Both the position numbers and the translations under genes were made by a program. The notes beneath the pieces are model-generated. The model had not been told where the DNA came from. It was given only the letters and a program-made list of their open reading frames with translations, and did not search any database. Source: Chitinophagaceae bacterium UBA4407 (GTDB lineage Bacteria; Bacteroidota; Bacteroidia; Chitinophagales; Chitinophagaceae). From it: 64,000 nucleotides of DNA. The stretch is taken from contig DGQT01000045.1 in the NCBI GenBank assembly GCA_002390845.1, forward strand, positions 45,530 through 109,529. The letters are read 5' to 3'. This document shows, piece by piece, positions 37,116 through 46,992 of the stretch. The number at the start of each line of letters is the position of its first letter. The stretch's first letter is position 1.

Positions 37116-37772
37116 TTTGTACCCGGCATATAGAATTACTATGAAGCTTTTGTTGCGTCGCACGCTGCACCGGCAACAATTCTGTTGAACAGAGCGAAGA
37201 TCAACCGGGTAGTTTTATTCCCAAAATTTTATTGAATAATTCATACAGCTCACTTCATTTTTTTCGTGAAGTGCTTCTCCAAGTTTCTGCAACTGTTGTT
37301 CATTCAGAATTTTTTCCGCTTCGGGGAAATATATTTTTTCTTCAAAGCGAATATGCTGCTCCAGCAGATCTGCAAAATCTTCTATTATTGAAGCTGAAGT
37401 ATCAGTTTCCTGCAAAGAATAAATATACGAACGCAAGGCAGTGTGTTCATTAAGTAAACGCCTGCTAAGCGTTTCGTCAAAGGTTGTTTCTTTTAATGCA
37501 GGAATTAAAACCGTTTCTTCACTGTTGAAATGTGCTTCAAGATCATTGCTCCAGAAGTTGAGAATAAAAGCAGCCATAACTTTTGGATCTGCTGCTTTTT
37601 TAATTCCTTTCTTTAGCAACAGTGCCGCAAGTAAACCATTGTGGTGCTGCCTTGATAAAGGTTGTAACTGTTTGTGGCGTTTCATGTATTTATGCTGAAC
37701 AGAATTTCCGAACGTACAAGTGTGCGACGCAACAAAAGCTTAATTTATATTCTGTTGTTTGGCTCAAAAAAA
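37116..37772. mobile_element. Inverted-repeat element carrying a hemerythrin gene (L 37116-37170, R 37713-37772)
   Basis: Left: TTTTGTACCCGGCATATAG, CTATGAAGCTTTTGTTGCGTCGCACGCTGC. Right: TTCCGAACGTACAAGTGTGCGACGCAAC, AAAAGCTTAATTTATATTC, TTTGGCTCAAAAAAA. The right end is one of the best-preserved ends. Only the hemerythrin gene lies inside. Confidence 0.65.
37215..37685 (-). CDS. Hemerythrin-like (HHE) domain protein
   Basis: 156 residues, a four-helix bundle expected to bind a di-iron site. Candidate ligands: His15/His16 in LSRQHHNGLLAALL, His and Glu in DLEAHFNSEETVLIP (about 52-66), His in LLNEHTALRSYI (about 80), and His and Glu in LLEQHIRFEEKIYFPEAEKI (about 108-127). Likely role: oxygen, nitric oxide or iron handling, as in repair of iron centres; inferred from the family. 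It is alone inside a repeat element and reads toward the left end. Confidence 0.9.
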   Translation of the reverse strand: MKRHKQLQPLSRQHHNGLLAALLLKKGIKKAADPKVMAAFILNFWSNDLEAHFNSEETVLIPALKETTFDETLSRRLLNEHTALRSYIYSLQETDTSASIIEDFADLLEQHIRFEEKIYFPEAEKILNEQQLQKLGEALHEKNEVSCMNYSIKFWE

Positions 37773-37783
37773 GTACTATGTAA

Positions 37784-38545
37784 TTATTTCAAACTATTAA
37801 TGATGGTTACAAATTCATCGGCAATTAAAGAAGCGCCACCAACCAGGCCACCATCAACATCGGGCTGAGAAAAAATTTCTTTTGCGTTGCTGCCTTTTAC
37901 ACTGCCGCCGTACAAAATAGAAATGTTATCTGCAACAGCCGCGCCATATTTTTCTGCAAGCACAGAACGCAGGTAAGCGTGCATTTCCTGCGCCTGAGCA
38001 CTGGTAGCGGTTTTGCCTGTACCAATTGCCCAGATTGGTTCGTAGGCAATTACTATTTTTTGAATTTGTTCTGCATTTAAATGAAATAAAGATTCCTCGA
38101 GCTGCTTTGCAACAAACTCGTTTTGTATGCCTGCTTCACGAATGTTTAAAGCTTCGCCGCAACAGAAAATGGGCGTAATATTATACTCTAAACAAATATT
38201 TATTTTTTGTGCAATAAGATCATTGCCCTCATAAAAATATTCTCGGCGTTCAGAATGGCCGAGCACAACAACACTTATACCAATGGACTGCAGCATTTCA
38301 ACAGAAGTTTCGCCGGTATATGCGCCGTTCTTTTTACTGTAACAATTTTGTGCAGCGATATACACGTTTTGCTTACCAGCAATCTTTTGCTGCGCCATGG
38401 TTAAATAGGGAAACGGTACAGCAAATACAGCTTGCTGGTGCGCTGATAACTGGTGCGGTTTTGCAATAATATCATCTAATAAAGCTTCGCCCTGTTGCAG
38501 GGTTAAATTCATTTTCCAGTTAGCCGCAGCTATTTGTTTTCTCAT
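37784..38545 (-). CDS. tpiA: Triosephosphate isomerase
   Basis: 253 residues, typical. Converts dihydroxyacetone phosphate to glyceraldehyde 3-phosphate in glycolysis. Active-site residues: Asn9 and Lys11 in ANWKMNL, His in VVLGHSERREYF (about 95), Glu in IAYEPIWAIGTGK (about 168), and the phosphate loop YGGSVKGSNAKEIF near 220. It is preceded by the GlmU-like gene with a 22-bp gap on the same strand, so an operon is likely. The repeat element right end stops 11 bp from its stop codon. Confidence 0.98.
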   Translation of the reverse strand: MRKQIAAANWKMNLTLQQGEALLDDIIAKPHQLSAHQQAVFAVPFPYLTMAQQKIAGKQNVYIAAQNCYSKKNGAYTGETSVEMLQSIGISVVVLGHSERREYFYEGNDLIAQKINICLEYNITPIFCCGEALNIREAGIQNEFVAKQLEESLFHLNAEQIQKIVIAYEPIWAIGTGKTATSAQAQEMHAYLRSVLAEKYGAAVADNISILYGGSVKGSNAKEIFSQPDVDGGLVGGASLIADEFVTIINSLK

Positions 38546-38567
38546 AATTATTTGGTTGAATTATATT

Positions 38568-39731
38568 TTAAAATTGCTCAAAGATATGTTGCAGCACTTG
38601 TGTTTCCGCAGAACTTAATTGCTGCCTTTTCATTTTTTTCCAGTTATTGATATCCTGCACAGCTTTATCAAATTTATATTTCGTGATTCCTGCAGCGCCC
38701 CAGTTAAAGTCTGGTATATAGGTTGGCAAAAGGCCTTCGCCAAATACATTGCAGCAAGTGCCGATCACTGTTCCTGTATTGATTGAGCTGTTGATGGCAG
38801 CGCGGCTGTAGTCGCCCATGATAACACCACACTTTATACCAACAGGTATCTCTTCTTTTGCAAAGGCATTCCACATTTTTATAATACCAGCGGTGTTCTT
38901 TACATTGCTGTTGGTGGTGCCAGCGCCAAGGTTGCACCAAGTGCCAATTACGGCATCGCCCAGGTAACCATCATGCGCTTTATTGCTGTAACCCTGCATT
39001 ACTGCGTTTTTAATTTCGCCGCCAGCCATGCAAAAAGGGCCGATGGTTGTAGCACCATATATTTTAGCACCCATTTTTACAACAGATCCTTCGCACAAAG
39101 CAAGCGGGCCGCGTATTACAGCGCCTTCCATAATCAGTACATCTTTTCCAATATATACCGGGCCGGTAGAGGCATTGATGGTGCAGCAACTGATTTCGGC
39201 ACCTTCTTCTAAAAAAATGTTTTCAGGGTTAATGTACTGACAGTTTGCAGGTAATTTTTGTGATTGCTTTTTAGAAGTAATATATTCAAAATCGCGCCGG
39301 AGTATTTCATCATTCCATTGAAAAATCTGCCAAGGATATTCCAGCCTTTTTATATCAGTATATTCATGGATGGTTTCAAAATATTCTAATGCTTCGGAAG
39401 CATTGAAATTGTTATCTGTGATTTTTTTTCTGCCGGCTATCAATCCGTTATTATCAGCCAGGGCTGCCCCTTCTTCAAGAACGAAAATTCTTTCCATTAA
39501 ATCTTTATCGGCTAAAACAGCAGCATCGATCCATATATGCGAACCCGGTGGAATAGAATCATATAAAACAGAAAGATAATTTTCTGTTTTTATAAAAACA
39601 GTTTCATTGGTTAACAGTTGCCACCTTTCTTTAATTGTAAAGATTCCTACACGCAACATTGCTACCGCACAGCAATTGTTCAGCGGGTATAATTTTTTTC
39701 TTTCAGCGTTATCGAATAATACAATGCTCAT
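38568..39731 (-). CDS. GlmU-like sugar-phosphate nucleotidyl/acetyltransferase family protein
   Basis: 387 residues, as in the Bacteroidota GlmU-family proteins. The N-terminal half is a degenerate nucleotidyltransferase-like domain (NCCAVAMLRVGIFTIKERW). The C-terminal half is a left-handed beta-helix with hexapeptide turns (GPVYIGKDVLIMEGAVIRGPLALCEGSVVKMGAKIYGATTIG and GTWCNLGAGTTNSNVKNT in short blocks). True GlmU makes UDP-GlcNAc; whether this one does is unknown because the GXGTRM pyrophosphorylase loop is not visible. It is upstream of tpiA and divergent from the serine hydrolase gene. Confidence 0.85.
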   Translation of the reverse strand: MSIVLFDNAERKKLYPLNNCCAVAMLRVGIFTIKERWQLLTNETVFIKTENYLSVLYDSIPPGSHIWIDAAVLADKDLMERIFVLEEGAALADNNGLIAGRKKITDNNFNASEALEYFETIHEYTDIKRLEYPWQIFQWNDEILRRDFEYITSKKQSQKLPANCQYINPENIFLEEGAEISCCTINASTGPVYIGKDVLIMEGAVIRGPLALCEGSVVKMGAKIYGATTIGPFCMAGGEIKNAVMQGYSNKAHDGYLGDAVIGTWCNLGAGTTNSNVKNTAGIIKMWNAFAKEEIPVGIKCGVIMGDYSRAAINSSINTGTVIGTCCNVFGEGLLPTYIPDFNWGAAGITKYKFDKAVQDINNWKKMKRQQLSSAETQVLQHIFEQF

Positions 39732-39786
39732 GCTTTATACACAATTTGTAAAGGTATTGTTACAATGAAAATAATCATAAAATAAT

Positions 39787-40980
39787 GTGGGCTCATTTGT
39801 TTTATTTTGCCCGCAACACAATAATACGTTATCAGTGATTCGGACTATATCTTTCATTATATCTTTTATCGTTCTTTGTTCATGCGGGCAAAACCCTGTT
39901 AGTAAAACTCCGGCAACAACAATAAGCGTTGCAAACGATTCTTTCTTTAACCCCATGCCAGAGGCTGAAATTAAAAAATACCGGCAGGAGATATCAGATT
40001 ATTACGATACCAATCTTGCAGGCAAAGGGTTTAACGGTAGTATTATTGTAGCCAAAAACGGGCAGGTGTTGTTTGAAGATTACAAGGGCATCTACAATTT
40101 TGCAACCAGGGAGCCTGTTACTGAACACACGCCGTTCCACCTTGCTTCTATCTCTAAAACTTTTACCGGAATGACGGTGTTAAAGCTCTGGGAAGAAGGC
40201 CGCATTTCATTGGATGATTCGTTGCAGAAATTCTTTCCAAAGCTTCCCTATCATGGCGTTACAATAAAAATGCTTTTGAACCACCGTAGTGGTTTGCCCA
40301 ACTATCTTTATTTCATGGATTCGTGCTGGAATAAAAAGGTAAAAGCTACCAACTGGGATGTGGTAAATTTTATGATTGAGCATAAGCCTGCAGCCGATGT
40401 TCAGCCCGGAAAAAGTTACCATTACTGCAATACCAATTTTATATTGCTGGCACTTGTTATTGAAATTGTTACACAGCAACCCTTTCCGCAATATATGAAA
40501 GACAGTATTTTTACGCCACTTGGTTTAAAAGACAGTTACGTTTTTTCTACAGCAGATACATTACATTATATTCCTACTTACTCGGTTACCAAACCTTTCT
40601 TTATGGACCATCTTGATTGTACTTACGGCGATAAAAATATTTACAGTACCGTGAGAGATTTGTTTCAATGGGATAAGGTATTGTACACAAACAGCTTTCT
40701 TAAAAAAACTACATTGGATATGGCTTTTACGCCATACAGCAACGAACGAAAGTCTATGCACAATTATGGCCTTGCATGGCATTTATACTTTAATAAAAGC
40801 GACAGTATTATATATCACAACGGCAAGTGGCATGGCAGCAACACTTCATTCACGCGCCTTATACAGGATACCGCAACCATTATCGTGCTTGGCAATAAAG
40901 TAAATAATAATATTTACAGGGCCAGGGAAATGTCTTCCATCTTTTCGGGTAGAAAAGACACTACAAAACTGGAAGAGTAA
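39787..40980 (+). CDS. Serine hydrolase, beta-lactamase/class C family lipoprotein
   Basis: 397 residues. Beta-lactamase-fold serine hydrolase (DD-peptidase or esterase-like). Catalytic motifs: SxxK in HLASISKTFTGM (Ser near 120), YxN in YHYCNTNF (about 216), and a C-terminal HNGKWHG in place of the KTG box. The N-terminus IRTISFIISFIVLCSCGQNP looks like a lipoprotein signal with the acylated Cys near 33, so it is probably envelope-anchored. A GTG at 39835 would give a shorter leader of more normal length and may be the real start. Transcription starts back-to-back with the GlmU-like gene. Confidence 0.88.
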   Translation: MGSFVLFCPQHNNTLSVIRTISFIISFIVLCSCGQNPVSKTPATTISVANDSFFNPMPEAEIKKYRQEISDYYDTNLAGKGFNGSIIVAKNGQVLFEDYKGIYNFATREPVTEHTPFHLASISKTFTGMTVLKLWEEGRISLDDSLQKFFPKLPYHGVTIKMLLNHRSGLPNYLYFMDSCWNKKVKATNWDVVNFMIEHKPAADVQPGKSYHYCNTNFILLALVIEIVTQQPFPQYMKDSIFTPLGLKDSYVFSTADTLHYIPTYSVTKPFFMDHLDCTYGDKNIYSTVRDLFQWDKVLYTNSFLKKTTLDMAFTPYSNERKSMHNYGLAWHLYFNKSDSIIYHNGKWHGSNTSFTRLIQDTATIIVLGNKVNNNIYRAREMSSIFSGRKDTTKLEE

Positions 40981-41198
40981 TTTTTTTGGCCAGGCTTAAT
41001 TACTGCTATGAAGCTTTTGTTGCGTCGCACACTTTTACATTCTAAACTTTATTCAGCACAGCGCAGTCAACCCTCAGCCATCATTGCAGTTTGAGATTCT
41101 AAAAGTTGACTGCACATTGCAGAAAAATATGCTTCAGTACAAGTGTGCGACGCAACAGAAGTTCAATAGTATTTCTTTTGCCCGGCCCATAAAAAAAG
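40981..41198. mobile_element. Empty inverted-repeat element (218 bp)
   Basis: L 40981-41035: TTTTTTTGGCCAGGC, GCTATGAAGCTTTTGTTGCGTCGCACACTT. R 41137-41198: GTACAAGTGTGCGACGCAAC, AGAAGTTCAATAG, CTTTTGCCCGGCCCATAAAAAAA. It starts on the base after the stop codon of the serine hydrolase gene and lies between convergent genes. Confidence 0.8.
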
Positions 41199-41244
41199 CC
41201 ATGGCGTACAACCAATGGCTTATAAGATTGATACCACTTTTTAT

Positions 41245-43131
41245 TTACGGCTTCCAGGTATTGTTCGATGTGTTCGCATCAACAAAAATGCCGCCCTTTA
41301 ATTCTATTGATTTAATTTTCTTTTTCGTTGTAATACTTACTGTGGCCTGCTTTTGATCGTGGCTCCAGATTTCCGGTGTTTGATGAAAGGTTTCGGCAGA
41401 TGCATCTTCGTAAGTAACAACAATATCAACCGGTGCAACAAAACCACCAATATTTTGAATGGTAATATCGTAACCTTTCTTTGTTTTATCTGCACCTTTT
41501 ATGGCAAGGTCAATATATCCGTTGCTGAAGTACCAGTTGTTCCAGAACCAGTTTAAGTTTTTGCCAGAAGCATCGTTGATAGAATTAAAGAAATCCCACG
41601 GAATGGGATGCTTACCATGCCACCGGTTCATATATTCTTGCAGGGATTTTTTAAACAATTCATCACCTAATAACTCTTTTGCCGCAAGATAACCCAGTGC
41701 GGGTTTGCCATAAGCATTATTGCCGTAGGCCGCGCCGCGCAAAAGGTTTGCCGGTGTAATGATTGGCTGGTCTTCTTCAGAGGAAACGTCATTAATCCAG
41801 CTATTTACGCGGAATTGTTTAAAAAAGCCTTCGGCCCGTGGTACCCCAAGATCGTTGCGGCCAATCAGCAGTTCAAGTGTTGTGGCCCAGCCTTCATCCA
41901 TAAATGCATAACGGCTTTCGTTAATGCCCATATAAAATGGAAACCAGCTATGTGCAATTTCATGCTCGGCTACAAAGCGTGTAAACAATGTATCGCCTGT
42001 TGCTCCATCATTTATCATCATGGGGTATTCCATATCAGCATAGCCCTGGAACGCAGTCATAGAAGGGTATGGGTATGGCACGCCCGGCCAGTTGTGGCTC
42101 AGCCAATCCAATGAATGTGTAATATAACCGGCCATGTAATGAAAATCGAAAGCAGTATCATTATATGCTGCCTGAGCACTTACACGGCGTTGGGTGGCAT
42201 CATCAACCACAACGCTGGAGGCATCCCAAACAAAATGATCGCTTAAGGCAAAAGTCATATCGGGAACGTAGTTTGCTTTCCATTTCCACGAGTTCACTGC
42301 GTTTTGTGCTGTTACATTTTTGGTGGCAAGGTCTGCCAGGGTTGCGATATGTGTAACCGAATCTGTAACCATAGAATTTTTAAGGCGTCGGGCATATTCT
42401 GGCTGCAGCACCTCATCGGGGTTTTGTAAAACGCCAGTACTCCACACAATATAGTTTTTTGGCGCATTTACAGTTAAAGTATAGTCGTTGAAATCGCTGT
42501 AAAACTCCTGCAGATCGGTAAAATCAAGTCTATCCCATCCATCACAATCATCAAATACAGAAATACGGGGGTAACTGTATGCCAGGAACCACGATGTTGA
42601 ATCAATCATTCCCTCGCGGTTACTTTCAAGCGAAACCTGGTAATGCCATACCAGCGAAATTTCTATAGAATCATTCGGCACTAAGGGTTTGGATAAGCTC
42701 AAGGTTTGCCAGGTAGGGTGGTAATCGCTCTCAGACATTTTTACATTCTGCCCTTTTACTTTAAATGAATCAATTTGGGTGCCTTCGGTAATATAATTAT
42801 CACTCACCGTTTGGTAACGGATAATATTGGGCTTGTGTATATTTTGAATAATCCTTACAACAATATTCCGCAGTGTGTCTGGACTGTTATTGATATAAGT
42901 AATCTGTTCACTACCTTTAATAGTGCGGTCTGGCGGCAATGCTGTAATGGTAATATTATACTTTGCAAAATTTTGCCAGTAATTCTTTCCGGGCCTGCCA
43001 TCCGGTGACCTTGTTTCGTTTTTAAAAGCCTGCTTCACTGTTCGAGGTATGTATAATTCCTGCGCTTTCAACGGCTGTATTACAACTGTATGGCTGATGA
43101 GGATAAAAAATAATCGGTACATGGATTTCAT
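41245..43131 (-). CDS. M1 family metallopeptidase (aminopeptidase-like)
   Basis: 628 residues. Zinc peptidase with HEIAHSWF (about 385) and the third ligand Glu in FMDEGWATTLELLIG (about 408), the HExxH-x18-E signature. The N-terminal beta domain is typical of M1 (about 50-300); the exopeptidase GxMEN motif appears as DMEYPMM (about 360), as in many Bacteroidota members. A signal peptide (MYRLFFILISHTVVIQPLKAQ) sends it to the periplasm or beyond. There is no sorting domain. A start at the second Met (residue 4) is also possible. Likely role: trimming of peptides for uptake. Confidence 0.94.
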   Translation of the reverse strand: MKSMYRLFFILISHTVVIQPLKAQELYIPRTVKQAFKNETRSPDGRPGKNYWQNFAKYNITITALPPDRTIKGSEQITYINNSPDTLRNIVVRIIQNIHKPNIIRYQTVSDNYITEGTQIDSFKVKGQNVKMSESDYHPTWQTLSLSKPLVPNDSIEISLVWHYQVSLESNREGMIDSTSWFLAYSYPRISVFDDCDGWDRLDFTDLQEFYSDFNDYTLTVNAPKNYIVWSTGVLQNPDEVLQPEYARRLKNSMVTDSVTHIATLADLATKNVTAQNAVNSWKWKANYVPDMTFALSDHFVWDASSVVVDDATQRRVSAQAAYNDTAFDFHYMAGYITHSLDWLSHNWPGVPYPYPSMTAFQGYADMEYPMMINDGATGDTLFTRFVAEHEIAHSWFPFYMGINESRYAFMDEGWATTLELLIGRNDLGVPRAEGFFKQFRVNSWINDVSSEEDQPIITPANLLRGAAYGNNAYGKPALGYLAAKELLGDELFKKSLQEYMNRWHGKHPIPWDFFNSINDASGKNLNWFWNNWYFSNGYIDLAIKGADKTKKGYDITIQNIGGFVAPVDIVVTYEDASAETFHQTPEIWSHDQKQATVSITTKKKIKSIELKGGIFVDANTSNNTWKP

Positions 43132-43244
43132 TTAGCCGGGTAAGGTAAAAATAAAAATATAGAACTGCCATCCGTTTTTACAGAAGGTTTAGTTCAATGA
43201 CAGCCGTAGGTTTAAAAGCAATAAAACTTATGGTTTTTAAAATA

Positions 43245-43580
43245 AATGAGCGTTATACCTGCATCGGTTTTCATAGCATCTTCGTTGCGTCGCAATACGT
43301 TCATCTGTAGTAAAATTGGCATCGTTCCGTTTCAAATGCAGTGCTGCAAAGGAACTTTAAACAGCTTCTAAAGCAAGTGGTATTGGGTTTTGTGCTCAAC
43401 TTTTAAAATAATGCGGACGGTTTAAGAAATTTTATCTGCCTCATTTGCAGGTTGTTTGAATTAATTGCGAAATATATATTTCGCCGCCCGGTGCTGCCAT
43501 AAAAACAGGAAGTACAAGTGAGTGACACAATCCCGAAAGCGTTCGGGAATGCCATAAAATACCGAAGCCAGCCTCCATAA
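43245..43580. mobile_element. Empty inverted-repeat element, diverged (about 336 bp)
   Basis: L about 43262-43300: CGGTTTTCATAGCATCTTCGTTGCGTCGCA then degenerate. R 43512-43574: GTACAAGTGAGTGACACAAT, CCCGAAAGCGTTCGGGA, then ATACCGAAGCCAGCC. The left end is eroded and the right end is the GTGAGTGACAC subtype. The rest of the 43132-43749 gap shows nothing else I can name; it includes the promoter of the M36 gene. Confidence 0.6.
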
Positions 43581-43749
43581 AATTGTGGCAGTTAAATGTG
43601 TTGCATAAAATAATTAACCGAAACAGCTTCCAAAAAAATCCCGTTCAAATAAAAGGGTATTACCAGTTGTTAGTTCTTGAGAAATTAATTTATATTGCGT
43701 CAAACTAAAAACTAATCTAACTTTTTATTTCTTCACAAACACAAAAATT

Positions 43750-46716
43750 ATGTTTAAAAATTTATCACTCACAGGAACATTATGCCTGTTGTTTGCAGTA
43801 GGTGCAATGGCTCAAAAAAAGGCCGATGCGGTTACCGTAAAACAACTTGTTGCTAAAAATGCTATTGCATTGGGCCTATCTGATGAAGATGTGGCAAACA
43901 CCAGAATTTCATCCTCTTATTATGATGCACATGCCGATGCGGTTATGGGTTACCTGCAGCAGACTTATAAAGGTGTTGATGTTTATACAGCCATTACACC
44001 GGTTGCGTTCAGGGATGATAAAGTGGTTTCTTATACAAGAGACTGGATAGATGGAGTAGATAAACTGGTAACCACCAGTAGCGCAAAGGCAACAGTTACA
44101 CCGCTTGCTGCAGTTCGCAATGCTGCTGCGGATATTAACTTGCCTATTACGCAATCCCTTTCGATGCCTTTAAGGCAAACACCAGATGGCCAGGAATTTG
44201 AATACGACAGAATGGGCATTGGTTTTAATAATATTATCGCCCGTTTAATGTGGGCACCTGCATCTGATAATGATGAGAAGCTTCAGTTAACATGGAATGT
44301 TTCTATACACACAATGCAGTCAAACGATCTTTGGTCAATTAAAGTTGATGCAACTACCGGAAAAATTTTACGTAAAGAAAACCTTACAGCAAAAGAATCA
44401 TTTACTCCTGTAAATCCACGCAAGCTAGCCTGCTTCGATGCGATTCCTAAATTTGATGGTGAAAAAAGTGAAGCTTCAGTAACTTCAGCAAAATACAATG
44501 TAATACCTTATCCTAACCAGGATCCCAATTTTGCGCCACCTACATTGGTAACTGACCCATGGACTATTTCTGCAAATGCAAATGCTACTACCTTAAAATG
44601 GAATAGCGATGCCGGTAAAGATTACGATAGTACCAGGGGCAATAATGTTTATTCGCACCAGGACCCATCGTCAAACGATAAAAATAAATTTGCGGCAAAA
44701 TCCTCAACAGCGTTGCCAAACCTGACTTTTAATTTTACGCCTGATTTTCTTTCTGATCCCAGCGAAGACCCCAGCACTACCAATTTTGCTGTAACCAACC
44801 TTTTTTACTGGAACAACCTTAATCACGATATGTTGTATGCTTATGGCTTTGATGAGCCATCGGGTAATTTCCAGGCAAGCAACCTTTCAAGGGGTGGCAA
44901 AGAAAACGATTATGTGGTTGCAGATGCACAGGACGGTTTGGGAATTGATGCCGCTCACATGAATAACGCGAATTTCTCATCCCCTACTGACGGGCAGAGC
45001 GGAAGGATGCAAATGTATTTGTGGAATTCTTCTTTTTTAAAGATCACCAAAATAAACCTGCCACTTGCTTTTGAAGGTTATATACCAACTATAGAAGGTA
45101 ATGTTAGCCTAAGCAACAAACTTTCGCAAGTTGGTAATATCACTTCTGATATCGTAAAGTTTATTGACTCTCAATATCCCGATTCAAGCAATGCCTGTGG
45201 CACAGCGGCGAACGCTGCTGCTTTGAAGGGGAAAATAGCCCTTATTGACCGTGGTAGCTGTGCTTTTACAGTAAAATTTAAAAATGCACAAACTGCGGGT
45301 GCCAAAGCGATTATTGTTGCTAATGTAGCCGATGGTGACCCAAGATATACCACAGGAACCGGAAATACACTTATTACAATGAGTGCCACCCCCCCAGACA
45401 ATACCATTACAATACCCGGCGTATTTATGGGATATGATTCTGCGAAAAAAATGAAGACCTATCTTAAAGCGGGTACTGCTGTAAACACCACGCTGTATGC
45501 GGCACCACGTTTGGATGGTGATATGGACAATGGCATTATTTCTCACGAATTTGCACACGGCCTCTCCGGAAGGCTCACTGGTGGACCTTCTAAAATTTTT
45601 GGTTGCCTGAGCAATGCAGAACAAATGGGAGAAGGCTGGAGCGATTATAATGCTATAATGATGACTACCGACTGGAATGCAGCTAAAACAACTGATGGCA
45701 GTCTTAGCTTCCCTATCGGTAATTATGCTGCAGGCGTTACTCCTGAATACACTGGTATCAGGTATTACCCTTACAGCACAGACTTTAGTATTAATCCATG
45801 GACTTATGACAGTTTAAAATCATCAACGATCAATGGCGAAGTACACGCAGTTGGTGAAGTATGGTGTAATATGCTTTGGGAAATGACTTGGGAACTCATC
45901 AAAACCGAAGGTATCAATAAAACTTTCTTCGATGCAAGCCAACCAGGCGGTAACAGCATTGCACAAGCTTTGGTTGTTCAAGGTATGAAATTACAGAAAT
46001 GCAGTCCCGGTTTTGTAGATGGCCGCAATGGTATTTTAAAGGCCGATACTTTGCTTTATGGTGGTAAATACAGTGGTGCCATCTGGCGTGCATTTGCAAG
46101 ACGTGGTTTGGGGTATAGTGCAAGCCAGGGATTAGCTACAAATACAAATGATGGTATAGCAGCTTATGACCTGCCAGCAACATTGCCTGCTATCTGGGGT
46201 AGCTTTACTGCAGAAAAGGTTAATGGTACAGCATTATTAAAATGGACTACACTTACCGAGCAGAATGTTGACAGGTTTGTAGTGGAAAGAACCATAGATG
46301 GCCGCAATTACACAGAGGTTGCAAACGTAAAAGCTTTGGGCAACAGTACCCGTACACAGAGCTATACATTTACCGATCTTAAACCAATTAAAGGTACCAA
46401 TATCTACCGCATAAGATTGATAGACCGCGATAACAAATACAATTATACCGATGCCAGATCGCTGGTATTTGATGATATTAAAAATCTTATCAGTGTTTCA
46501 CCAAACCCTGCACGCAGTAAGGTTATTGTAACTGTTAAGCAAAACAGCAAACCATTACAGGTGAAGCTGTATAACAGCCTCGGCGAAAAGGTTGCTTCTT
46601 ATACACTCACCGGCGAATCAATGCCAATTGATGTAAGCAGGCTTACTGCCGGCGCTTACTATATCAGCATTATAGGTGAAGGTGTTAACCAGAAAGAAAA
46701 ATTGGTTATCCAGTAA
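43750..46716 (+). CDS. Secreted M36 (fungalysin) metallopeptidase with PA and T9SS domains
   Basis: 988 residues. Order: signal peptide 1-21 (GAMAQ), FTP propeptide (about 25-200), M36 catalytic domain, a PA insert (about 475-565; KGKIALIDRGSCAFTVKFKNAQTAGAKAII in pieces), the zinc motif HEFAHGLSGRL (about 597) with the downstream Glu in GEGWSDYNAIM, then a linker domain (WTTLTEQNVDRFVVERT) and a C-terminal type A T9SS sorting domain (SVSPNPARSKVIVTV to KEKLVIQ). The propeptide should keep the enzyme inactive until export. Extracellular protein digestion is the expected role. It has its own terminator. Confidence 0.95.
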   Translation: MFKNLSLTGTLCLLFAVGAMAQKKADAVTVKQLVAKNAIALGLSDEDVANTRISSSYYDAHADAVMGYLQQTYKGVDVYTAITPVAFRDDKVVSYTRDWIDGVDKLVTTSSAKATVTPLAAVRNAAADINLPITQSLSMPLRQTPDGQEFEYDRMGIGFNNIIARLMWAPASDNDEKLQLTWNVSIHTMQSNDLWSIKVDATTGKILRKENLTAKESFTPVNPRKLACFDAIPKFDGEKSEASVTSAKYNVIPYPNQDPNFAPPTLVTDPWTISANANATTLKWNSDAGKDYDSTRGNNVYSHQDPSSNDKNKFAAKSSTALPNLTFNFTPDFLSDPSEDPSTTNFAVTNLFYWNNLNHDMLYAYGFDEPSGNFQASNLSRGGKENDYVVADAQDGLGIDAAHMNNANFSSPTDGQSGRMQMYLWNSSFLKITKINLPLAFEGYIPTIEGNVSLSNKLSQVGNITSDIVKFIDSQYPDSSNACGTAANAAALKGKIALIDRGSCAFTVKFKNAQTAGAKAIIVANVADGDPRYTTGTGNTLITMSATPPDNTITIPGVFMGYDSAKKMKTYLKAGTAVNTTLYAAPRLDGDMDNGIISHEFAHGLSGRLTGGPSKIFGCLSNAEQMGEGWSDYNAIMMTTDWNAAKTTDGSLSFPIGNYAAGVTPEYTGIRYYPYSTDFSINPWTYDSLKSSTINGEVHAVGEVWCNMLWEMTWELIKTEGINKTFFDASQPGGNSIAQALVVQGMKLQKCSPGFVDGRNGILKADTLLYGGKYSGAIWRAFARRGLGYSASQGLATNTNDGIAAYDLPATLPAIWGSFTAEKVNGTALLKWTTLTEQNVDRFVVERTIDGRNYTEVANVKALGNSTRTQSYTFTDLKPIKGTNIYRIRLIDRDNKYNYTDARSLVFDDIKNLISVSPNPARSKVIVTVKQNSKPLQVKLYNSLGEKVASYTLTGESMPIDVSRLTAGAYYISIIGEGVNQKEKLVIQ

Positions 46717-46735
46717 TCGCATAAATAGCTATTCT

Positions 46736-46764
46736 AAAAGCTACCCGCTAAGGGTAGCTTTTTT
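46736..46764 (+). terminator. Intrinsic terminator of the M36 gene
   Basis: Perfect stem AAAAGCTACCC / GGGTAGCTTTT with a GCTAA loop, then TTTTTTG, 20 bp after the stop codon. Confidence 0.9.
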
Positions 46765-46790
46765 GTTTTTATAAGACCCGTTTTATAATA

Positions 46791-46880
46791 TTTTTTTGAG
46801 CCGGGCAAAAGAATATGAATTGAACTTTTCTTGCCACGCTCGGTTCAAGGTTCCTTTTTCATGGCAACATAGAAACAGCC
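46791..46880 (+). repeat. Solitary left-type repeat end, GCCACGCTCG subtype
   Basis: TTTTTTTGAGCCGGGC, TTTTCTTGCCACGCTCGG, TTCAAGGTTCCTTTTTCATGG, CAACATAGAAACAGCC. It matches the left end at 33361-33460. No right end of this subtype follows, so it is a half element, or the partner has been lost. Confidence 0.7.
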
Positions 46881-46992
46881 GCGGCATATGCTGCCAACCC
46901 GTTTCGGGATTACATTCTTCAACCGTAGAATATATACAGGTAATAATACCTTAACATTGATTTAATCTGCTTTCAATGCAGCTTTGTAAAAC

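Noticed and set aside
41084..41356. 90-codon plus-strand frame
   Set aside because: Covers an empty element and the antisense of the M1 gene end.
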